The notes beneath the pieces were generated by a model. That model saw nothing but the letters and a program-made list of their open reading frames with translations, was not told the DNA's origin and did no database searches. DNA of 6,971 nt from Thomasclavelia spiroformis. GTDB taxonomy: Bacteria > Bacillota_I > Bacilli_A > Erysipelotrichales > Coprobacillaceae. Numbering within the stretch: the first letter of the stretch is position 1; each line of letters begins with the position of its first letter. This document shows, in pieces, positions 5,549 through 6,971 of the stretch. The stretch is taken from the NCBI GenBank assembly GCA_018369555.1, contig JAGZCC010000088.1, positions 1 through 6,971 on the forward strand, given 5' to 3'. A program made the position numbers and the translations under genes.

Positions 5549-6553
5549 TTATATCACCTCCACTTCAACAAAATATTTATTAAATAGTTCAATTACTTTT
5601 TTATAATCACCTATAACTTCTAGAATCATAATTCCAAACGAACTATCAATTGTATTAGTTAAATTAGCTTCAATCACATTAATAAGCGCATCACATTCCC
5701 TAATTACATTAGTTAAAATTGGTGTTCTACTAGTATTTTCATCAAAAATAACTTTGAGCAAAGTACCATTTAAATAAATATTTTTTAATACATTCAAATC
5801 AAATTCATTATTATTTTTAATATCACGTATAAAACTTTTAGTTACGGGATGCTTAGGCATAGTAAATATTTTTTTCACACTGCCTTCTTCAACAACCTTA
5901 CCTTCAGACATTACAGCTACACGATTACAAATTTTTTGAACCACTTCCATTTGATGAGTAATCATTACAATTGTAATTTTTAACTTGCGATTAATTTCCA
6001 ACAATAAATCTAAAATTGATTTAGTCGTTTCTGGATCTAAAGCACTAGTTGCTTCATCACATAATAGAATTTTAGGATCGTTAGCCAACGCTCTTGCAAT
6101 CCCTACTCTTTGTTTTTGTCCACCTGATAATTCACTTGGATAAGCATTTTCACGACCAGTTAATCCTACCAACTCAACTAATTTTTTGACTTTTTGTTGA
6201 CGAATATGTTTATCTTTGATTCCTGCAATTTGTAAAGCTAATTCAATATTTTCACTGACTGTTCGTGACCACAATAAATTAAAATGTTGAAAAATCATTC
6301 CAATTTTAGTTCGTAATTGTCTAAGTTGTTTAGTTGATAGATTGTTTAATTCATAGCCATCAATTAAAATTTTTCCTTGATCTTGTGTTTCTAATTGATT
6401 AATCATTCTTACTAGTGTTGATTTTCCAGCACCACTATATCCAATTATTCCAAAAATATCACCTTCATTAATCGTTAACGAAACATTATCAACAGCAATT
6501 ACTTTACGGTTTTTTAAATCATAAATTTTACTTACATCTTTTATTTCAATCAT
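5549..6553 (-). CDS. metN: Methionine ABC transporter ATP-binding protein
   Basis: A 334-residue ATPase that powers methionine import as a dimer on the cytoplasmic face of MetI. Motifs: Walker A GYSGAGKST (38-46), Q-loop Gln89 (IFQHF), signature LSGGQ (142-146), Walker B ILLCDEA with Asp166 and Glu167, and switch His200. Residues about 258-334 form the C-terminal NIL domain, which in E. coli MetN binds methionine and inhibits transport when the cell is replete (known for the family). The chosen start is the ATG at 6553, preceded by AGGAGG at 6563-6558. The open frame extends to a GTG at 6616, but those 21 extra codons are the T-box sequence and its terminator hairpin and are not coding. It is the first gene of the operon, with metI abutting. 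Confidence 0.93.
   Translation of the reverse strand: MIEIKDVSKIYDLKNRKVIAVDNVSLTINEGDIFGIIGYSGAGKSTLVRMINQLETQDQGKILIDGYELNNLSTKQLRQLRTKIGMIFQHFNLLWSRTVSENIELALQIAGIKDKHIRQQKVKKLVELVGLTGRENAYPSELSGGQKQRVGIARALANDPKILLCDEATSALDPETTKSILDLLLEINRKLKITIVMITHQMEVVQKICNRVAVMSEGKVVEEGSVKKIFTMPKHPVTKSFIRDIKNNNEFDLNVLKNIYLNGTLLKVIFDENTSRTPILTNVIRECDALINVIEANLTNTIDSSFGIMILEVIGDYKKVIELFNKYFVEVEVI
5553..5561 (-). promoter_or_regulatory. metI Shine-Dalgarno embedded in metN codons
   Basis: On the minus strand the last metN codons read GTG GAG GTG ATA TAA and the metI ATG follows at once. GGAGGTGAT within them is nine bases complementary to the 16S rRNA 3' end, a very strong site. The Val-Glu-Val ending of MetN is therefore partly dictated by the ribosome binding site. 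Confidence 0.75.
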
Positions 6554-6570
6554 AAATCCTCCTATAAAAT

Positions 6571-6599
6571 AAAAACTCGTCCTTGACAAAGGACGAGTT
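6571..6599 (-). terminator. T-box leader terminator
   Basis: AACTCGTCCTT (6599-6589) pairs perfectly with AAGGACGAGTT (6584-6574) around a 4-base loop, and the RNA continues with UUUUU. The 5' arm holds the CGUCC needed by the competing antiterminator, so the two folds exclude one another. It lies just upstream of the metN ribosome binding site and stops transcription when tRNA-Met is charged. Confidence 0.93.
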
Positions 6600-6814
6600 A
6601 TAACCCGTGTTACCACCTTAATTCATTATTATTTCACAATAATAACCTCATCGAGTACCATCATACTCTAGCGCTTTAACGGGCGCACACGTCATAGACT
6701 AAATATCGCCTATAAAACTCCAAGACCATCTTCATTTACATCCGCTTACCCTTTTTCACCAATCAAGGACTCTCTACAAAGAAAATGTAAACTACTCTTC
6801 TTTTCATCGTTGTT
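6571..6814 (-). promoter_or_regulatory. T-box riboswitch, methionine specifier (AUG)
   Basis: A complete tRNA-sensing leader on the minus strand. Stem I: the loop-E strand AGUA (6796-6793), then UUUACAU (6791-6785) pairing with AUGUAAA (6741-6735). At its top are AGAGAG (6775-6770, AG bulge) and GGUG (6760-6757, distal loop). After AUGUAAA come GAA (6733-6731), one G, then the specifier AUG (6729-6727), which pairs with the tRNA-Met anticodon. The conserved CCCGUUA (6683-6677) marks the stem IIA/B pseudoknot. Stem III is UUAUUAUU/AAUAAUAA (6645-6626). The T-box AAGGTGGTAACACGGG (6619-6604) carries the bulge UGGU (6615-6612), which pairs with an ACCA end; the last U calls for discriminator A, as in tRNA-Met. 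Uncharged tRNA-Met stabilises the antiterminator and turns on metNIQ and the phosphatase. GAU would be a less likely specifier reading. Confidence 0.93.
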
Positions 6815-6820
6815 GACATA

Positions 6821-6849
6821 ATATTAACTAAAACTTTTTTAAAAGTCAA
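6821..6849 (-). promoter_or_regulatory. Promoter of the met operon
   Basis: TTGACT (6849-6844), a 17-base spacer and TAATAT (6826-6821) make a near-consensus sigma-A promoter on the minus strand. Transcription would begin near 6814, just before the base of T-box stem I, giving a leader of about 260 bases. Confidence 0.8.
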
Positions 6850-6887
6850 GTACTATTTATATTTAAAAGTTATATCTGATTCAAAAA

Positions 6888-6942
6888 TGATAATGTCTTA
6901 ATATATCCAATTTGATAATGTCCCAATTGGGTCATTATCAAA
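6888..6942. repeat. Repeated TGATAATGTC units with a 32-base near-palindrome
   Basis: TGATAATGTC occurs at 6888-6897 and 6913-6922 (25 bases apart), with an inverted copy TGATAATGAC on the minus strand at 6940-6931. The last two, with CCCAATTGGG between, form an inverted repeat 6911-6942 in which 15 of 16 pairs match (T-T mismatch 6921/6932). No T-run follows on either side, so it is not a typical terminator. Clustered short repeats beginning with TG are also found at the ends of IS21-family elements, so this may be an element end whose body lies to the right. A regulator operator is the alternative. Confidence 0.6.
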
Positions 6943-6955
6943 AAGATGTTACAAT
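6927..6955 (+). promoter_or_regulatory. Possible rightward promoter overlapping the palindromes
   Basis: TTGGGT (6927-6932), a 17-base spacer and TACAAT (6950-6955) could drive a gene beyond the right edge. The -35 lies in the 32-base palindrome and the -10 in the 13-base palindrome, so a protein bound to either would block it. On the opposite strand TATAAT (6969-6964) could be a leftward -10 whose -35 is outside the window. Confidence 0.3.
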
Positions 6956-6960
6956 GTAAC
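6948..6960. promoter_or_regulatory. 13-base perfect palindrome
   Basis: GTTACA and TGTAAC are exact reverse complements around a central A (6954). The size fits a dimer operator, and it covers the possible -10 TACAAT. The regulator is unknown. Confidence 0.4.
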
Positions 6961-6971
6961 CTCATTATAAG

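Noticed and set aside
6911..6942. 32-base near-palindrome as a rho-independent terminator
   Set aside because: No T-run follows the stem on either strand, only mixed sequence.
6898..6963. 21-codon leftward ORF (start MRLHCN) at the right edge
   Set aside because: It runs through the palindromes, has no visible ribosome binding site and is probably chance.

Overview
The window is strongly AT-rich, with AGGAGG-type ribosome binding sites, a T-box leader and short intergenic gaps. This points to a low-GC Bacillota (Firmicutes). A gut Erysipelotrichia-like or related anaerobe would fit, but no rRNA or other taxonomic marker is present, so that is inference. The genes are mostly ordinary housekeeping and accessory metabolism. 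I do not see a defence system, CRISPR array, prophage or biosynthetic cluster. The interest lies in the regulatory DNA.

Left part (1-1505): a fermentative D-lactate dehydrogenase gene runs leftward (1220 to 237). About 15 bases past its stop lies a full match to the CcpA cre consensus (209-222). The 285-base region between this gene and the next is divergent. It holds a perfect 25-base palindrome (1290-1314), a run of four GTGA half-sites, a second small hairpin, and a rightward promoter whose 19-base spacer carries a dyad (1441-1460), the geometry of MerR-regulated promoters.

Middle (1506-3263): two rightward genes follow. The first is an alpha/beta hydrolase with an unusual nucleophile elbow centred on Cys133, starting at a GTG that overlaps an out-of-frame ATG. 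The second is a hexapeptide-repeat sugar O-acetyltransferase. A strong hairpin (3222-3262) with A- and T-tracts on its two sides ends transcription from both directions.

Right part (3264-6849): a leftward operon metN-metI-metQ plus a Cof-type HAD phosphatase. It encodes a methionine-family ABC importer (ATPase, permease, lipoprotein) and a cytosolic phosphatase. It is preceded by a promoter (6821-6849) and a complete T-box leader (about 6814-6571) with specifier AUG and a UGGU tRNA-end-binding bulge. The operon should therefore be read through when uncharged tRNA-Met accumulates, and the phosphatase appears to share that control.

Right edge (6888-6971): three copies of TGATAATG(T/A)C, two forming a 32-base near-palindrome, plus a 13-base palindrome and a possible rightward promoter. 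These may be the end of an insertion sequence (IS21-like organisation is one guess) or the operator region of a gene beyond the window.
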